A DNA stretch of 35,604 bases from Deltaproteobacteria bacterium PRO3. Its GTDB lineage: Bacteria > UBA10199 > DSSB01. The notes beneath the pieces are model-generated. The model was not told the origin of the DNA, did no database searches, and saw nothing but the letters and a program-made list of their open reading frames with translations. The stretch lies in the NCBI GenBank assembly GCA_030263375.1, contig SZOV01000024.1, positions 1 to 35,604 on the forward strand, given 5' to 3'. This document shows positions 1-7,665 of the stretch, in pieces (the first letter of the stretch is position 1; each line of letters starts with the position of its first letter). The position numbers and the translations under genes were made by a program.

Positions 1-814
1 CTTCCGCGGCATCGGCATCGACTTGGTCGCGATGTGCGTCAACGACCTGCTCTGCATCGGCGCCGAACCCCTGTTCTTTTTGGATTACTACGCCTGCGGC
101 AAGCTGCAGGTGGACAAGGCGGTCCAGGTGATCGAGGGCATGACCGAGTCGCTGGCCTCGATCAATTGCGCGTTGATCGGCGGCGAGACCGCCGAGATGC
201 CGGGCGTCTACCAGGACGAAGAGTTCGACTTGGCGGGATTTTCCGTCGGGGTCGTCAACCGCCCCGACATCATCGACGGTTCCGGCATCGCCATCGGCAA
301 CAAGCTGGTCGGCCTGGCCTCCAGCGGCGTCCATTCCAACGGCTATTCCCTGGTGCGCAAGATCGTCGCCGACCGCGGGCTGGACCTGCGCAAGACCTAC
401 CCCGGTTTCTCGAGGCCCCTCGGCGAGGTCCTGCTCGAGCCGACGACGGTCTACGTCAACCCCATCCTGCAGCTGCGCAAGCAATTCCCCCTGCTCGGCA
501 TCGCGCACATCACCGGCGGCGGCCTGCTCGAGAACATCCCGCGGGTGCTGCCCGCGCAAAGCCGGGCCCTGATCCGGCGCCAAAGCTGGCCCCAGGTCCC
601 GATCTTCGATTTCCTGCAAGAGCAAGGCGCCGTGGAAAACCACGAGATGTACCGCGTCTTCAACTGCGGCATCGGCATGGTGGTCGTGGTCGCGGCAAAG
701 GACGCCGACGAAATCGTCAGCCGCCTCAACGCCGCCGGCCAACCGTCCTACGTGATCGGCGAAATCGTCGCCCGCGGCAAGCAGGACGAGGCGCAAGTCG
801 TCATTGAAGAATAA
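1..814 (+). CDS. purM: Phosphoribosylformylglycinamidine cyclo-ligase (AIR synthetase), 5' end outside window
   Basis: Catalyses ATP-dependent ring closure of formylglycinamidine ribonucleotide to aminoimidazole ribonucleotide in cytoplasmic purine synthesis. The reading frame is open from base 2 and runs 270 codons to a TAA. PurM is usually about 345 residues, so roughly 75 N-terminal residues lie upstream of the window. Visible family motifs are the stretch VAMCVNDLLCIGAEPLFFLD, the GGETAEMPG loop, the GLASSGVHSNGYSLVRK segment and ITGGGLLENIPR, all typical of PurM/AIRS. The gene is followed 45 bp later by purN on the same strand, the next but one pathway partner and a common pairing, so the two are probably co-transcribed. 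Nothing in the visible part looks damaged. Confidence 0.96.
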   Translation, partial: FRGIGIDLVAMCVNDLLCIGAEPLFFLDYYACGKLQVDKAVQVIEGMTESLASINCALIGGETAEMPGVYQDEEFDLAGFSVGVVNRPDIIDGSGIAIGNKLVGLASSGVHSNGYSLVRKIVADRGLDLRKTYPGFSRPLGEVLLEPTTVYVNPILQLRKQFPLLGIAHITGGGLLENIPRVLPAQSRALIRRQSWPQVPIFDFLQEQGAVENHEMYRVFNCGIGMVVVVAAKDADEIVSRLNAAGQPSYVIGEIVARGKQDEAQVVIEE

Positions 815-859
815 CACCGATTCAAGTATCGAATTTTTCCTTTAGGCACTTAGAAATAG

Positions 860-1462
860 ATGCCCCTCAAGCTCGCCATATTGATCTCCGGCCGCGGCAG
901 CAACATGCAGGCCATCCACCGCTCCATCCAGGAGGGATGCCTCGACGCGACGATCACCGCGGTGATCTCCGACCAGCCCGCAGCCCCCGGCCTCACCTAC
1001 GCCCAGGCCGAGGGGATATTGACCCACGTCGTCGAGAAACAAAAAGGCGAGGACCGCGAGGCCTTCGACCGGCGCCTGATCGCCAAGCTGGAGGAGGACC
1101 CGCCGCAGATCGTCGCGTTGGCGGGCTATATGCGGCTGCTCTCGCCCGCCTTCATCCGGCATTTTCATCAGCAGATCGTCAACATCCACCCTTCCCTGCT
1201 CCCCGCCTTTCCCGGCTTGCACGCCCAACGTCAGGCTTTGGAGGCGGGCGTGCGCTACTCGGGCTGCACGGTGCACTTCGTCGACGAGGGCTGCGACACG
1301 GGGCCGATCATCGACCAGCGCGTCGTGGCGGTCCTGCCGGAGGACACCGAGGAAACGCTTTCGGCACGGATCCTGGAGCAAGAGCACCAGCTGTATTCGG
1401 CCTGCCTCCAGCGGATCGCCGAGGGCAAAGTTAAGGTTGAAGGACGCAAGGTATTTTTGTAG
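860..1462 (+). CDS. purN: Phosphoribosylglycinamide formyltransferase (GAR transformylase)
   Basis: Transfers a formyl group from 10-formyl-tetrahydrofolate to glycinamide ribonucleotide, the third step of purine synthesis. The 200-residue length is normal for PurN. Residues 9-15 give the phosphate-binding SGRGSNM loop. The catalytic triad is present: Asn108 and His110 in NIHPSLLP, and Asp146 in the DEGCDTGPI loop. The folate-site segment LAGYMRLLSP is also intact. The ATG at 860 has only a weak ribosome-binding site, but the protein begins exactly as the family does (KLAILISGRGSN). It follows purM by 45 bp. The stop is the TAG of a TTTTTGTAGGGGG string, which resembles the ends of the family A repeats found elsewhere in the window, though no complete element starts there. 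Confidence 0.96.
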   Translation: MPLKLAILISGRGSNMQAIHRSIQEGCLDATITAVISDQPAAPGLTYAQAEGILTHVVEKQKGEDREAFDRRLIAKLEEDPPQIVALAGYMRLLSPAFIRHFHQQIVNIHPSLLPAFPGLHAQRQALEAGVRYSGCTVHFVDEGCDTGPIIDQRVVAVLPEDTEETLSARILEQEHQLYSACLQRIAEGKVKVEGRKVFL

Positions 1463-1505
1463 GGGGATTTTGTTTTAATCAGAGGTTGTGAACGCCGCGA
1501 CACCC

Positions 1506-1552
1506 GTAGGGGCCGTTCGCGCTTGTCCTCCGAAGGGGGGAACGGCCCCTAC
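1506..1552. repeat. Family A inverted repeat, copy A1
   Basis: A perfect 13-bp inverted repeat, GTAGGGGCCGTTC at 1506-1518 and its complement at 1540-1552, flanks a 21-bp centre. It lies in the 142-bp gap between purN and the outer-membrane protein gene. It shares the GTAGGGGC...GCCCCTAC ends with copies A2-A5 but has a different inner arm (CCGTTC instead of GAACC). It could form a hairpin in RNA. There is no following T-run, so it does not look like a simple intrinsic terminator. Confidence 0.7.
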
Positions 1553-1604
1553 AGCCTCCGCAAAGATGCCAACGTGATGCCCTGATTCCCTTGTAGGATG
1601 GCGC

Positions 1605-2180
1605 ATGAATAAAAGCCGAAACAAACTCCTCGCCTTCAGCCTGCTTTCCTGGATCTGCCTGCTCGCCGCCCCGACCGCCCAGGCCCGCGAAGGCTTCTCC
1701 GTCGGCGCCCAGGGCCTCGGCAATTTCTTCCTGACCAACAGCCGGCCCGACCTCAAGATCGGACCCGGCGGCGGACTCTTCTTCGACTACCGTTTCAACC
1801 AGCGCTGGAGCATCGAGACCGATATTTTTGTCTCCTTCCATGACGGCGGCGGGGCCTCGACGGGCGACAACGGCATGCTCTTGTTGGGCGTGCCGACGGT
1901 CGAGCTGAAATTCTACCCGCGGTCCCAAGAAGGCACCGTCGAGCCCTACCTCTTCGCGGGCTTAGGGATTTATGTCCTCACCGAGGGCGACATCAGCAAC
2001 AACAGCGGCGGGGTCGGGGTCGGAGGCAACCTCGGGGCCGGCGTGGATTTTTACGTGCTCGACCGGCTCTCGCTGGGGCTGGCCTTCAAGTTCCGCCCGA
2101 TCGCGCTGATACAGGGCGGCAACAATTCGGCCGCGCTGATCAACCTCGGCCTGGTCGGAAACTTCGCCTGGCACTTCTAA
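1605..2180 (+). CDS. Small outer-membrane beta-barrel protein
   Basis: A 191-residue protein with a clear Sec signal peptide (MNKSRNK, then a hydrophobic run, then an AQA cleavage box near residue 27). The mature part alternates polar and hydrophobic residues in amphipathic strands (for example RWSIETDIFVSFHD and TVELKFYPRS), with Gly/Asn-rich turns. It ends in an aromatic residue (NFAWHF), the usual signal for outer-membrane insertion by the BAM machinery. This fits an OmpA-like or OprF-like eight-stranded porin-fold family (OMP_b-brl type). No ligand or function can be assigned. The start is supported by an AGGATGG ribosome-binding site 5 nt upstream. It stands alone after purN, separated by repeat A1, and ends 56 bp before the oxidoreductase gene. 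Confidence 0.8.
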   Translation: MNKSRNKLLAFSLLSWICLLAAPTAQAREGFSVGAQGLGNFFLTNSRPDLKIGPGGGLFFDYRFNQRWSIETDIFVSFHDGGGASTGDNGMLLLGVPTVELKFYPRSQEGTVEPYLFAGLGIYVLTEGDISNNSGGVGVGGNLGAGVDFYVLDRLSLGLAFKFRPIALIQGGNNSAALINLGLVGNFAWHF

Positions 2181-2202
2181 CCAAGCGCTTTCCACGTAAT
2201 TC

Positions 2203-2236
2203 TTTACATTTCTCGCCTCGGTGCTAATACGAGGCC
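2203..2236 (+). promoter_or_regulatory. Possible promoter and start-site hairpin before the oxidoreductase gene
   Basis: The 56-bp gap holds TTTACA (2203-2208), a 16-bp spacer and TAATAC (2225-2230), a weak sigma-70-like pair that would put the transcript start near the ATG itself. It also holds a perfect 6-bp inverted repeat, GCCTCG (2215-2220) and CGAGGC (2230-2235), whose second arm contains the only ribosome-binding sequence (GAGG). The two readings are alternatives, and neither can be proved here. Confidence 0.25.
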
Positions 2237-3751
2237 ATGGCGGAGCAATACAGCGATATCCTTATCCTGGGTACGGATCTCGCGGGCTTGATTACGGGGG
2301 CCTTCCTGGCCAAGCGCGGCCTCGCCGTCACCGTCCTCAACTTCGATAAGGACGTCTCCCTCGAGAAGAAGAACATCCAGCCCAACCTGATCACGCACCT
2401 GGAGAGCCGCCTCTTCAAGAGCATCCTGGGCCGTCTCTCCATCCTCGACCACGAGCTGAACATCGTCTCGCGCCTCGAGGTGCCTTATCAGGCGGTCCTG
2501 CCGCGGCACCGCATCGACGTCTTCCGCGACCGGGAACGCCTTTACCGCGAGCTGCGGCGGGAGTTCCCCCAGGACTTCGAAAACGTGAAGGCCTTCTACG
2601 AGACAATGGACCACTTCGACGCCACGCTCGACGCCGAAAAGCTGCAGGAGCTGATCCTGCCCAAGGGCCTGCGCGCCCGCTGGCGCTTCAAAAAATTCGT
2701 CAAGACGACGGGCCTCGACCAGCGCGTCTCCGACCTGGTCGCGCGGCTGGGCGCCGACCGCGAGGTGCAGGCCTTCTTCGAGGGACAGCTCAAGCTGCTC
2801 TCCAAGACCCACAGCGAAAACCCCTTCACCTACCAGATCGCCAAGAGCCTCAGCAACGAGAACTGCGTCCTCTTCGAGGTAAAGGGCGGCATCGGCCATT
2901 TGAAGAAGCTCTTCCTCGACAAGATCGAGGCCTACAACGGGCGCGTGAAAAACGAAGCCCAGGTCGAAAAGGTCGAATTCGAAAAACGGCGGGTGAAGGG
3001 CGTACAGTTGGGCGGCTTCGAGGGAATGATCGGCTGCCGTTACGCCTTGTGGAACGACGAAATTCGCGGCCTGACCCAATTCCTTCCCAAGACTTGGCGC
3101 ACGCGGCGGCTGCGAGCTCGCATCGAGGGCGTCAAACCGCGCTTCTACCATTTCAGCATCCAATACCAGCTCGACCCCAACGTGATCCCGGTGGGGATGC
3201 GCGAAAACGTGATTTTGATCGGCGACCCCGAGGCCGAGTTGACCGGCACCGACTACCTGCACCTCAACGTCTACCACCCCGCGCAGAACGACCCCGACGG
3301 CCAGGCCTTCCTGACGGTGAGTTACCTGCTGGACGCCGAGCGCCTGCACGAGCCTTCGAGCTATTTCGACGAGATCCACGGTCGAATCGCGCAGTCCTTG
3401 AAGCGCCTCATGCCCTTCTCCGACGGCAGGATCCGCCTGCATTTCCCCTTGGAAGGCAAGGCGCCCGAGAGCAGCGAGACGCTGTTTTCGATGGAGAAAA
3501 GCGACTTCGAGATTTTCCGGGAGAACGCGACCGCCAATCCCATCTACGAGGTCCACCCCAAGGACTTCGGCGGCCTCTTCCCCTTGAGCCACCGCACGCC
3601 CTACAAAAACCTGCTCTTGACCAGCCCCGAACTGCTCGCCGCGCTGGGCTTCGAGGGCAAGTTTCTCCTCGGACTCAAGACCATCGACGAGATCTGGAGC
3701 GAGGTCGAGGTGGGGCGGAAGAAGGCGATCAAGCAGCGGAAGGTGGAATAA
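2237..3751 (+). CDS. FAD/NAD(P)-binding oxidoreductase, phytoene-desaturase-like
   Basis: A 504-residue protein whose N-terminus (residues 5-35) has the beta-alpha-beta fold of a FAD-binding Rossmann domain: DILILGTDLAGLITGAFLA, then KRGLAVTVLN. The glycine pattern is GTDLAG, so the second glycine of the canonical GxGxxG is replaced by Asp. The rest resembles the amine-oxidase/phytoene-desaturase superfamily only loosely: a helical substrate region, a GGIGHLKKLFLDKIEAYNGRV segment split around residues 215-235 as in FAD-dependent isomerases and desaturases, and a C-terminal FAD-site-like stretch. Substrate and pathway are not recognisable. No signal peptide or membrane helix is evident, so it is probably cytoplasmic or peripheral. 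It sits between an outer-membrane protein and a secreted protein, which gives no functional clue. Confidence 0.65.
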   Translation: MAEQYSDILILGTDLAGLITGAFLAKRGLAVTVLNFDKDVSLEKKNIQPNLITHLESRLFKSILGRLSILDHELNIVSRLEVPYQAVLPRHRIDVFRDRERLYRELRREFPQDFENVKAFYETMDHFDATLDAEKLQELILPKGLRARWRFKKFVKTTGLDQRVSDLVARLGADREVQAFFEGQLKLLSKTHSENPFTYQIAKSLSNENCVLFEVKGGIGHLKKLFLDKIEAYNGRVKNEAQVEKVEFEKRRVKGVQLGGFEGMIGCRYALWNDEIRGLTQFLPKTWRTRRLRARIEGVKPRFYHFSIQYQLDPNVIPVGMRENVILIGDPEAELTGTDYLHLNVYHPAQNDPDGQAFLTVSYLLDAERLHEPSSYFDEIHGRIAQSLKRLMPFSDGRIRLHFPLEGKAPESSETLFSMEKSDFEIFRENATANPIYEVHPKDFGGLFPLSHRTPYKNLLLTSPELLAALGFEGKFLLGLKTIDEIWSEVEVGRKKAIKQRKVE

Positions 3752-3755
3752 ATAT

Positions 3756-3784
3756 GAATTTTCTCAATCAAATTGAGAAAATTC
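3756..3784. repeat. Perfect 12-bp inverted repeat downstream of the oxidoreductase gene
   Basis: GAATTTTCTCAA (3756-3767) and its exact complement (3773-3784) enclose a 5-nt loop, starting 5 bp after the oxidoreductase stop codon. The stem is AT-rich and is not followed by a T-run. It may be a weak terminator or an operator for the next gene. It marks the start of an AT-rich stretch (3752-3860) that contrasts with the surrounding GC-rich DNA. Confidence 0.55.
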
Positions 3785-3803
3785 TCATTATGGAAAAATG
3801 CAT

Positions 3804-3809
3804 TATAAT
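3804..3809 (+). promoter_or_regulatory. Possible -10 box of the secreted-protein gene
   Basis: A perfect TATAAT at 3804-3809 lies 86 bp before the ATG at 3896, in AT-rich DNA. No good -35 hexamer is seen at the usual distance (TTCTCA at 3782-3787 is the nearest, with a 16-bp spacer). The inverted repeat at 3756-3784 overlaps this position and could be an operator. Confidence 0.3.
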
Positions 3810-3895
3810 CATTTCAGTAAGTTAACTTCACCGATCTCTGGCATACACATTGCTTGTTTTTAGCGGAGGGGACACCAAAACAAGGAGAAAAGTGT

Positions 3896-4528
3896 ATGCG
3901 ATTCAAGAGTATTGGTCTTGAGTGGGCTGTCACGGCGTTTCTTCTCGGTGTGGTTTCGGCTCATGCCGCGCCACCAGATCAGAAACAAAACATCTACAAT
4001 GTTTTTCAATCGGTTCAGACTCAAACCCAAACAAAACCAACCACCACTGTCAATCCCAACCTCTTGAACGCTACCCAACCGCTGACTCGCCTCCCAAAAT
4101 TCGTGCTTACGCCCCCGGCCTCGGTCTGCCTGTTCAACCCCGTAGATGCGCCGGACCGAACTCTAAGAACGATCTGCCGCAGCATTATGAAATGCATCGC
4201 GTTTCCGGGAGGACGCACGGTCACTCCTGAAATTCAAGAAGAATTGGCCGACACTTGCGTTCGGGATCTTGCGGAAGGCGAAGCGCGGCAGCTTTGGAAT
4301 AATCTCGGATACGAGCCGGAAAATACTTTCACGACCTCTCAAATGAGAGAAGAAATAACCTCCGGTCGGGCCACCGTCAACGTCACGGGCTTCTGCAATT
4401 GCATGAACTCGATCGCAAACCAAAGTTGCGAAACCATCGAAGGCCTCATCAGCACCCCTACCGATTATGCCAATTTCGAAAACTTGATCCCCGAGACACC
4501 CGATTGCGAATCGGTTTTCGGCCCATGA
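3896..4528 (+). CDS. Small cysteine-containing secreted protein, function unknown
   Basis: A 210-residue protein. The start is placed at the ATG at 3896 because AGGAG (3883-3887) lies 8 nt upstream and the protein then opens with a normal signal peptide (MRFKSIGLEW, hydrophobic core, cleavage after SAHA). An in-frame TTG at 3854 lacks these features. The mature part starts with a Gln/Thr/Asn/Pro-rich low-complexity stretch (QTQTQTKPTTT) and continues with a domain holding eight cysteines (VCLF, TICRS, MKCIA, DTCVR, FCNCMN, QSCET, PDCES), suggesting disulfides outside the cytoplasm. I do not recognise the family. Codon and base use are clearly less GC-rich than in the flanking genes, and the upstream DNA is AT-rich, so recent acquisition is possible. 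It ends tail-to-tail with the DUF456 gene, 10 bp away. Confidence 0.7.
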   Translation: MRFKSIGLEWAVTAFLLGVVSAHAAPPDQKQNIYNVFQSVQTQTQTKPTTTVNPNLLNATQPLTRLPKFVLTPPASVCLFNPVDAPDRTLRTICRSIMKCIAFPGGRTVTPEIQEELADTCVRDLAEGEARQLWNNLGYEPENTFTTSQMREEITSGRATVNVTGFCNCMNSIANQSCETIEGLISTPTDYANFENLIPETPDCESVFGP

Positions 4529-4538
4529 GCCATCAGGA

Positions 4539-5093
4539 TTAAAAAATCTTGAAGGTTAAATATATCCCCATCCCGAGCGCCAAGGCGGTCTTCAGGAAAG
4601 ACGCTACCATTTTGGTCGCCAGCACCGCCCCCGCGTTGACCAAGGCCTTGCCGAAATTCTTGAGCGTGACCCACTCATAGACGAAGGCCCCGACGAAGGC
4701 GCCGAGGAAGATGCCGATCAGCGCGCCGACCAGGAACACCGGCACCCCGACGACGGCGCCGATGATGCCGCCGATGAAGGCGCAGACGATCGCGCCGTTG
4801 CTGACCTTCAGCGGCTTGCTGCCGAGGGTGCCGACCAGGAACTCCATCAACTCGCCGAAGGCCGCCAGGCCGATCAATATCAGGTTCACGCCGATCGCGG
4901 AGCTCGCGCCGCCGTCGAAGGGGTAGATCAGCGAATAGAGCAGGCCGCCCCCCACGATCACCCAAGTGCCCGGCAGGCCCAGCGGGACCATCAGGACGCC
5001 CAGGACGATCGCCAGCAGGACGCCGCCCACCGTGCTGAGTCGCAGCAGGTCGCCCCAGGGGATTTGGTTCCAGAGATTTTTGAGGTATTGCAT
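4539..5093 (-). CDS. DUF456-family integral membrane protein
   Basis: A 184-residue, very hydrophobic protein with about four to six membrane helices. It matches the DUF456 pattern: an N-terminal helix followed by LGVLMVPLGLPGTWVIVGGG, a second block around GELMEFLVGTLGSKPLK, then glycine-rich helices (GGIIGAVVGVPVFLVGALIG, then LGAFVGAFVYE). DUF456 proteins are widespread inner-membrane proteins of unknown function. It is the last gene of the rpsP...rnhB run. Its ATG lies only 7 bp from the outer edge of repeat A2, which fills the whole gap to rnhB. The ribosome-binding site is poor (AAGG of CAAGGCCT), so translation may depend on the upstream gene or on the repeat structure. Confidence 0.85.
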   Translation of the reverse strand: MQYLKNLWNQIPWGDLLRLSTVGGVLLAIVLGVLMVPLGLPGTWVIVGGGLLYSLIYPFDGGASSAIGVNLILIGLAAFGELMEFLVGTLGSKPLKVSNGAIVCAFIGGIIGAVVGVPVFLVGALIGIFLGAFVGAFVYEWVTLKNFGKALVNAGAVLATKMVASFLKTALALGMGIYLTFKIF

Positions 5094-5100
5094 AGGCCTT

Positions 5101-5167
5101 GTAGGTGCGAACCTCGTGTTCGCCCTTCCCCTCCCTGCCCTGGGGTGAACACGAGGTTCGCCCCTAC
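5101..5167. repeat. Family A inverted repeat, copy A2
   Basis: Two 24-nt arms, 5101-5124 and 5144-5167, are complementary with two mismatches around a 19-bp centre. The inner arm reads CCTCGTG and pairs with CACGAGG, whereas A3 and A4 have CCTTGTG/CACAAGG, so a base pair has changed on both sides. The element fills the rnhB-DUF456 gap. Its terminal CTA (5164-5166) is the TAG stop codon of rnhB, and its other end lies 7 bp from the DUF456 start. Confidence 0.85.
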
Positions 5168-5769
5168 AAATATTCCTGCACCGGTGCGAAGGTCCGGCGA
5201 TGCAGCGGCGTCGCGCCGTGCGTCTTCAGCTCCCGCAGGTGTTGCGCCGTCCCGTAGCCCTTGTGCTGGGCGAAGCTGAAGCCGGGATAGTCCGCCTCCC
5301 GCTCCGCCATCCAGCGGTCGCGCGCCACCTTGGCGATCACGCTGGCCGCCGCGATCGAGGCGCAGCGGGCGTCGCCGGCCACGATCGCCCGCTGCGGCAG
5401 CTTTAGGTCGGTGACGCGATTTCCGTCGACCAGCAAAAGCTCTGGCTTCACGCCCAATCCCTCCACCGCCAGGCGCATGGCCTTCATCGAGGCCCAGAGG
5501 ATGTTCAGGCGGTCGACCTCCTCCACCGAGACCATCGCGACGCAGGAGGCGACCGCCTCGCGCAGGATCGCCTCGCTCAGCCGCTCGCGCACCGACGCCT
5601 TGAGTTTTTTGGAATCGTCCAGCTCGGAGAGCCGCAGCTCGCGCGGCAGGATCACCGCGGCGGCGAAGACCGGCCCGGCGATGCAGCCGCGCCCCACTTC
5701 GTCGACGCCGGCCAGCGTCGCGAAGCCCTCGGCGTAGAAAGGTTGTTCCTCGGCGTAGAGATCGGGCAT
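5164..5769 (-). CDS. rnhB: Ribonuclease HII
   Basis: Degrades the RNA strand of RNA-DNA hybrids and nicks at misincorporated ribonucleotides, in the cytoplasm with Mg2+ or Mn2+. At 201 residues it has normal length. Catalytic acids are visible: Asp23 and Glu24 in GVDEVGRGCIAGP, Asp115 in LLVDGN, and Asp133 in AGDARCASIAAASVIAKV. The gene follows rplS, as in many bacterial rpsP-rimM-trmD-rplS-rnhB clusters, after a 165-bp gap in which I see no gene. The last codons are GAA TAT TTG followed by a TAG that belongs to the terminal sequence of repeat A2. The protein end is therefore set by the repeat, although the catalytic core is complete. Confidence 0.95.
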   Translation of the reverse strand: MPDLYAEEQPFYAEGFATLAGVDEVGRGCIAGPVFAAAVILPRELRLSELDDSKKLKASVRERLSEAILREAVASCVAMVSVEEVDRLNILWASMKAMRLAVEGLGVKPELLLVDGNRVTDLKLPQRAIVAGDARCASIAAASVIAKVARDRWMAEREADYPGFSFAQHKGYGTAQHLRELKTHGATPLHRRTFAPVQEYL

Positions 5770-5934
5770 GGAAAGGCTCCGCAGAGGAAATACCTTTTCC
5801 GTCGCCGAGGGTCACTTGAAATTTTCAGAAGGTTCGTGGAATGCAGCACTCAAGGCCAGCTCACTCGCCGGGAGTCGCCTTCCAGGGGAAAAATCGCGCA
5901 TTCGAAATAACGTGGTTCGGTCGTAATCGGAAGA

Positions 5935-6342
5935 TCAGGAGGCCTCGCCCGTCGGGGCCGCTTCGGGGGCGGCAGCGGAAGCCGCAACTTCTTGGCCGCG
6001 GGTGTCCTCGGCGAAGATGCGCGCTTTTTTGCCGGAGCGCTCGCGGAGGTAATAGAGCTTGGCGCGCCGCACGCGGCCGACGGTGCCCAGCTCGATGCGG
6101 TCGATGAAGGGGGCGTGCAGCGGAAAGATCCTCTCGACGCCGATCCCGTAGCTGACCTTGCGGACGGTGAAGCTGGAGCGCAGCCCGCCGTTGTGCCGCG
6201 CGATCACGACGCCCTCGAAGAGCTGGATGCGCTCTTTGTCGCCCTCTTTCACCTTGCAGTAGACGCGCACCGTGTCGCCCACCTTGAATTGGGGGATGTC
6301 GCTGCGCAGTTGGGATTTTTCGAAATCGATCAGGGCGTGCAT
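5935..6342 (-). CDS. rplS: 50S ribosomal protein L19
   Basis: Structural protein of the large ribosomal subunit near the 30S-50S interface. The start is the ATG at 6342, giving 135 residues beginning [20 protein letters not shown]. It has an ideal AAGGAG 7 nt upstream that overlaps the stop codon of the preceding methyltransferase gene (TAAGGAG), implying translational coupling. Family motifs: [52 protein letters not shown] and [18 protein letters not shown]. The tail ([18 protein letters not shown]) is an Ala/Pro/Glu-rich extension beyond the usual end near residue 115. A longer in-frame open stretch upstream has no support. Confidence 0.97.
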   Translation of the reverse strand: MHALIDFEKSQLRSDIPQFKVGDTVRVYCKVKEGDKERIQLFEGVVIARHNGGLRSSFTVRKVSYGIGVERIFPLHAPFIDRIELGTVGRVRRAKLYYLRERSGKKARIFAEDTRGQEVAASAAAPEAAPTGEAS

Positions 6343-6352
6343 GGGAAACTCC

Positions 6353-6925
6353 TTAAATCTGTAACAGTCGATCCAGCGTGATCGCGACCGCGGCCCGGAC
6401 CGGCAGGTGATTATACGACCCGTCTTCCTGGGAGCCAATCGGTTCCAGCATCACTTCGGCCTTGGCCAAAAGCTCTTCCGTCATCCCCCAGCCCGTCCCG
6501 AACAGCAACAGGTGCGGATCCTCGCTCTCTTGGAGCCGATTGCGAAAATCCTGATAAGTCGAGCGGTTAGGGCCGCGTTTGGCCGAGGTGCCGACGAGGC
6601 GTGCGGGACTACCAGTTTCATTTTGGATTGTCAAACAGGCATCCTCGAGGCTGGGCACCAGGGCGACCAGCTCGAAGGCCTCCTTGCGGGTCACGTTCAT
6701 CTCGGCCCCCACCCCGGTCAACCAGTGGTCCATGATCCGCTGGGCCAGCTTGCGCTGGCTCTCGACCGGACACACGATAAAATACTTAGTAATTCCATAG
6801 GTTTTACTGGTGCGAGCGATGTCGTGGATGTCGAAGGGGGTGATGGAGGTGCAGACCACGTCCTTGGCCTGGTTGTAGACCGGGTGGTGGATCAGGGCCA
6901 GATAGAGGGGGCCTTTGGGCTTCAT
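6353..6925 (-). CDS. SPOUT-class RNA methyltransferase (COG4752 / PF09936 type)
   Basis: A 190-residue protein of the family annotated as SAM-dependent RNA methyltransferase, found near trmD and rplS in Aquificae, Thermotogae and delta-type proteobacteria. Recognisable segments are [13 protein letters not shown] near the N-terminus, [19 protein letters not shown], and the C-terminal knot region [15 protein letters not shown] followed by [19 protein letters not shown], the cofactor-binding trefoil-knot end of SPOUT enzymes. The target nucleotide is not known to me. Its ATG overlaps the trmD stop (ATGA) and has AAGGAAG upstream. Its own stop overlaps the ribosome-binding site of rplS. It is thus tightly embedded in a translation-related operon, which supports an rRNA or tRNA target. 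Confidence 0.85.
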   Translation of the reverse strand: MKPKGPLYLALIHHPVYNQAKDVVCTSITPFDIHDIARTSKTYGITKYFIVCPVESQRKLAQRIMDHWLTGVGAEMNVTRKEAFELVALVPSLEDACLTIQNETGSPARLVGTSAKRGPNRSTYQDFRNRLQESEDPHLLLFGTGWGMTEELLAKAEVMLEPIGSQEDGSYNHLPVRAAVAITLDRLLQI

Positions 6926-7659
6926 GGCTTCTTCCTTAAGGCGTCGATGTGGCGTCGGTCCGCCTCGCTCAGCTGGAGCTTTTCCAGCAGGTCGGGGCGC
7001 TTTTCCAGGGTGCGGCGCAGGGCCTCTTTCCGGCGCCAGGCCTGGATTTCGCCGTGATTCCCTTGCAGGAGGATCTCCGGGACGGAGCGCCCGCGAAAGA
7101 CCGGGGGCCGGGTGTAATGGGGATACTCCAAAAGCCCGTCGGAAAAGCTCTCTTCCCGCAGCGAGGCCTCCTTGCCGACCACCCCGGGTACGAGGCGGGT
7201 CAAGGCCTCGACCAGGGCCAGGGCCGGAAGCTCGCCCCCGCAGAGGACGAAGTCGCCCAGGGAGATCTCCTCGTCGACCCAGCCTTCGAGGATGCGTTCA
7301 TCGATGCCTTCGTATCTCCCGCAAATCAAAAGGATCTCGTCGTAAGCGGAGAGCTCGCGGACAACCGCTTGGTCCAGCTTGCGCCCCTGCGGGCTCAGGT
7401 AGATCACCCGGCCCCGGCGGTAGTCCTTCGAGATCGCCTCGATCGCCGCGGCCAGGGGCTCGGGCTTCATCACCATGCCCTCGCCGCCGCCGTAGACCTG
7501 GTCGTCGACGCGACGGTGCTTGTCGGTCGCATAGTCCCGCAATTGGTGCAGGTGAAATTGCACCAAGCCCTTTTCCGCGGCCTTGCCGAGCAGGGAGACC
7601 TGCAGGTAGGCCCGCAGGGCCTCGGGGAAGAGGGTTAGGATGTCGAAGCGTTGGGTCAT
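6922..7659 (-). CDS. trmD: tRNA (guanine-N1-)-methyltransferase TrmD
   Basis: Methylates G37 next to the anticodon of tRNAs reading CNN codons, preventing frameshifts. It is a SPOUT trefoil-knot enzyme. Taken from the ATG at 7659 it has 245 residues, as usual, beginning MTQRFDILTLFPEAL. An in-frame TTG five codons upstream would lie inside repeat A3 and is unlikely. Conserved segments: YGGGEGMVMKPEPL, LSPQGRKLDQ, LICGRYEGIDERI, the SAM-knot SLGDFVLCGGELPAL, and SFSDGLLEYPHYTRP with the catalytic Asp. No good ribosome-binding site precedes the ATG, which sits 6 bp from the edge of repeat A3. Translation may therefore be coupled or influenced by that structure. The stop overlaps the start of the next gene. 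Confidence 0.97.
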   Translation of the reverse strand: MTQRFDILTLFPEALRAYLQVSLLGKAAEKGLVQFHLHQLRDYATDKHRRVDDQVYGGGEGMVMKPEPLAAAIEAISKDYRRGRVIYLSPQGRKLDQAVVRELSAYDEILLICGRYEGIDERILEGWVDEEISLGDFVLCGGELPALALVEALTRLVPGVVGKEASLREESFSDGLLEYPHYTRPPVFRGRSVPEILLQGNHGEIQAWRRKEALRRTLEKRPDLLEKLQLSEADRRHIDALRKKP

Positions 7660-7665
7660 AGTCTT

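Noticed and set aside
5770-5830. Possible decayed family B fragment before rnhB (CTCCGCAG, then ATACCTTTTCC)
   Set aside because: Only short pieces match, with a gap between them, and the rest of the element is missing. Chance similarity in GC-rich DNA is likely.
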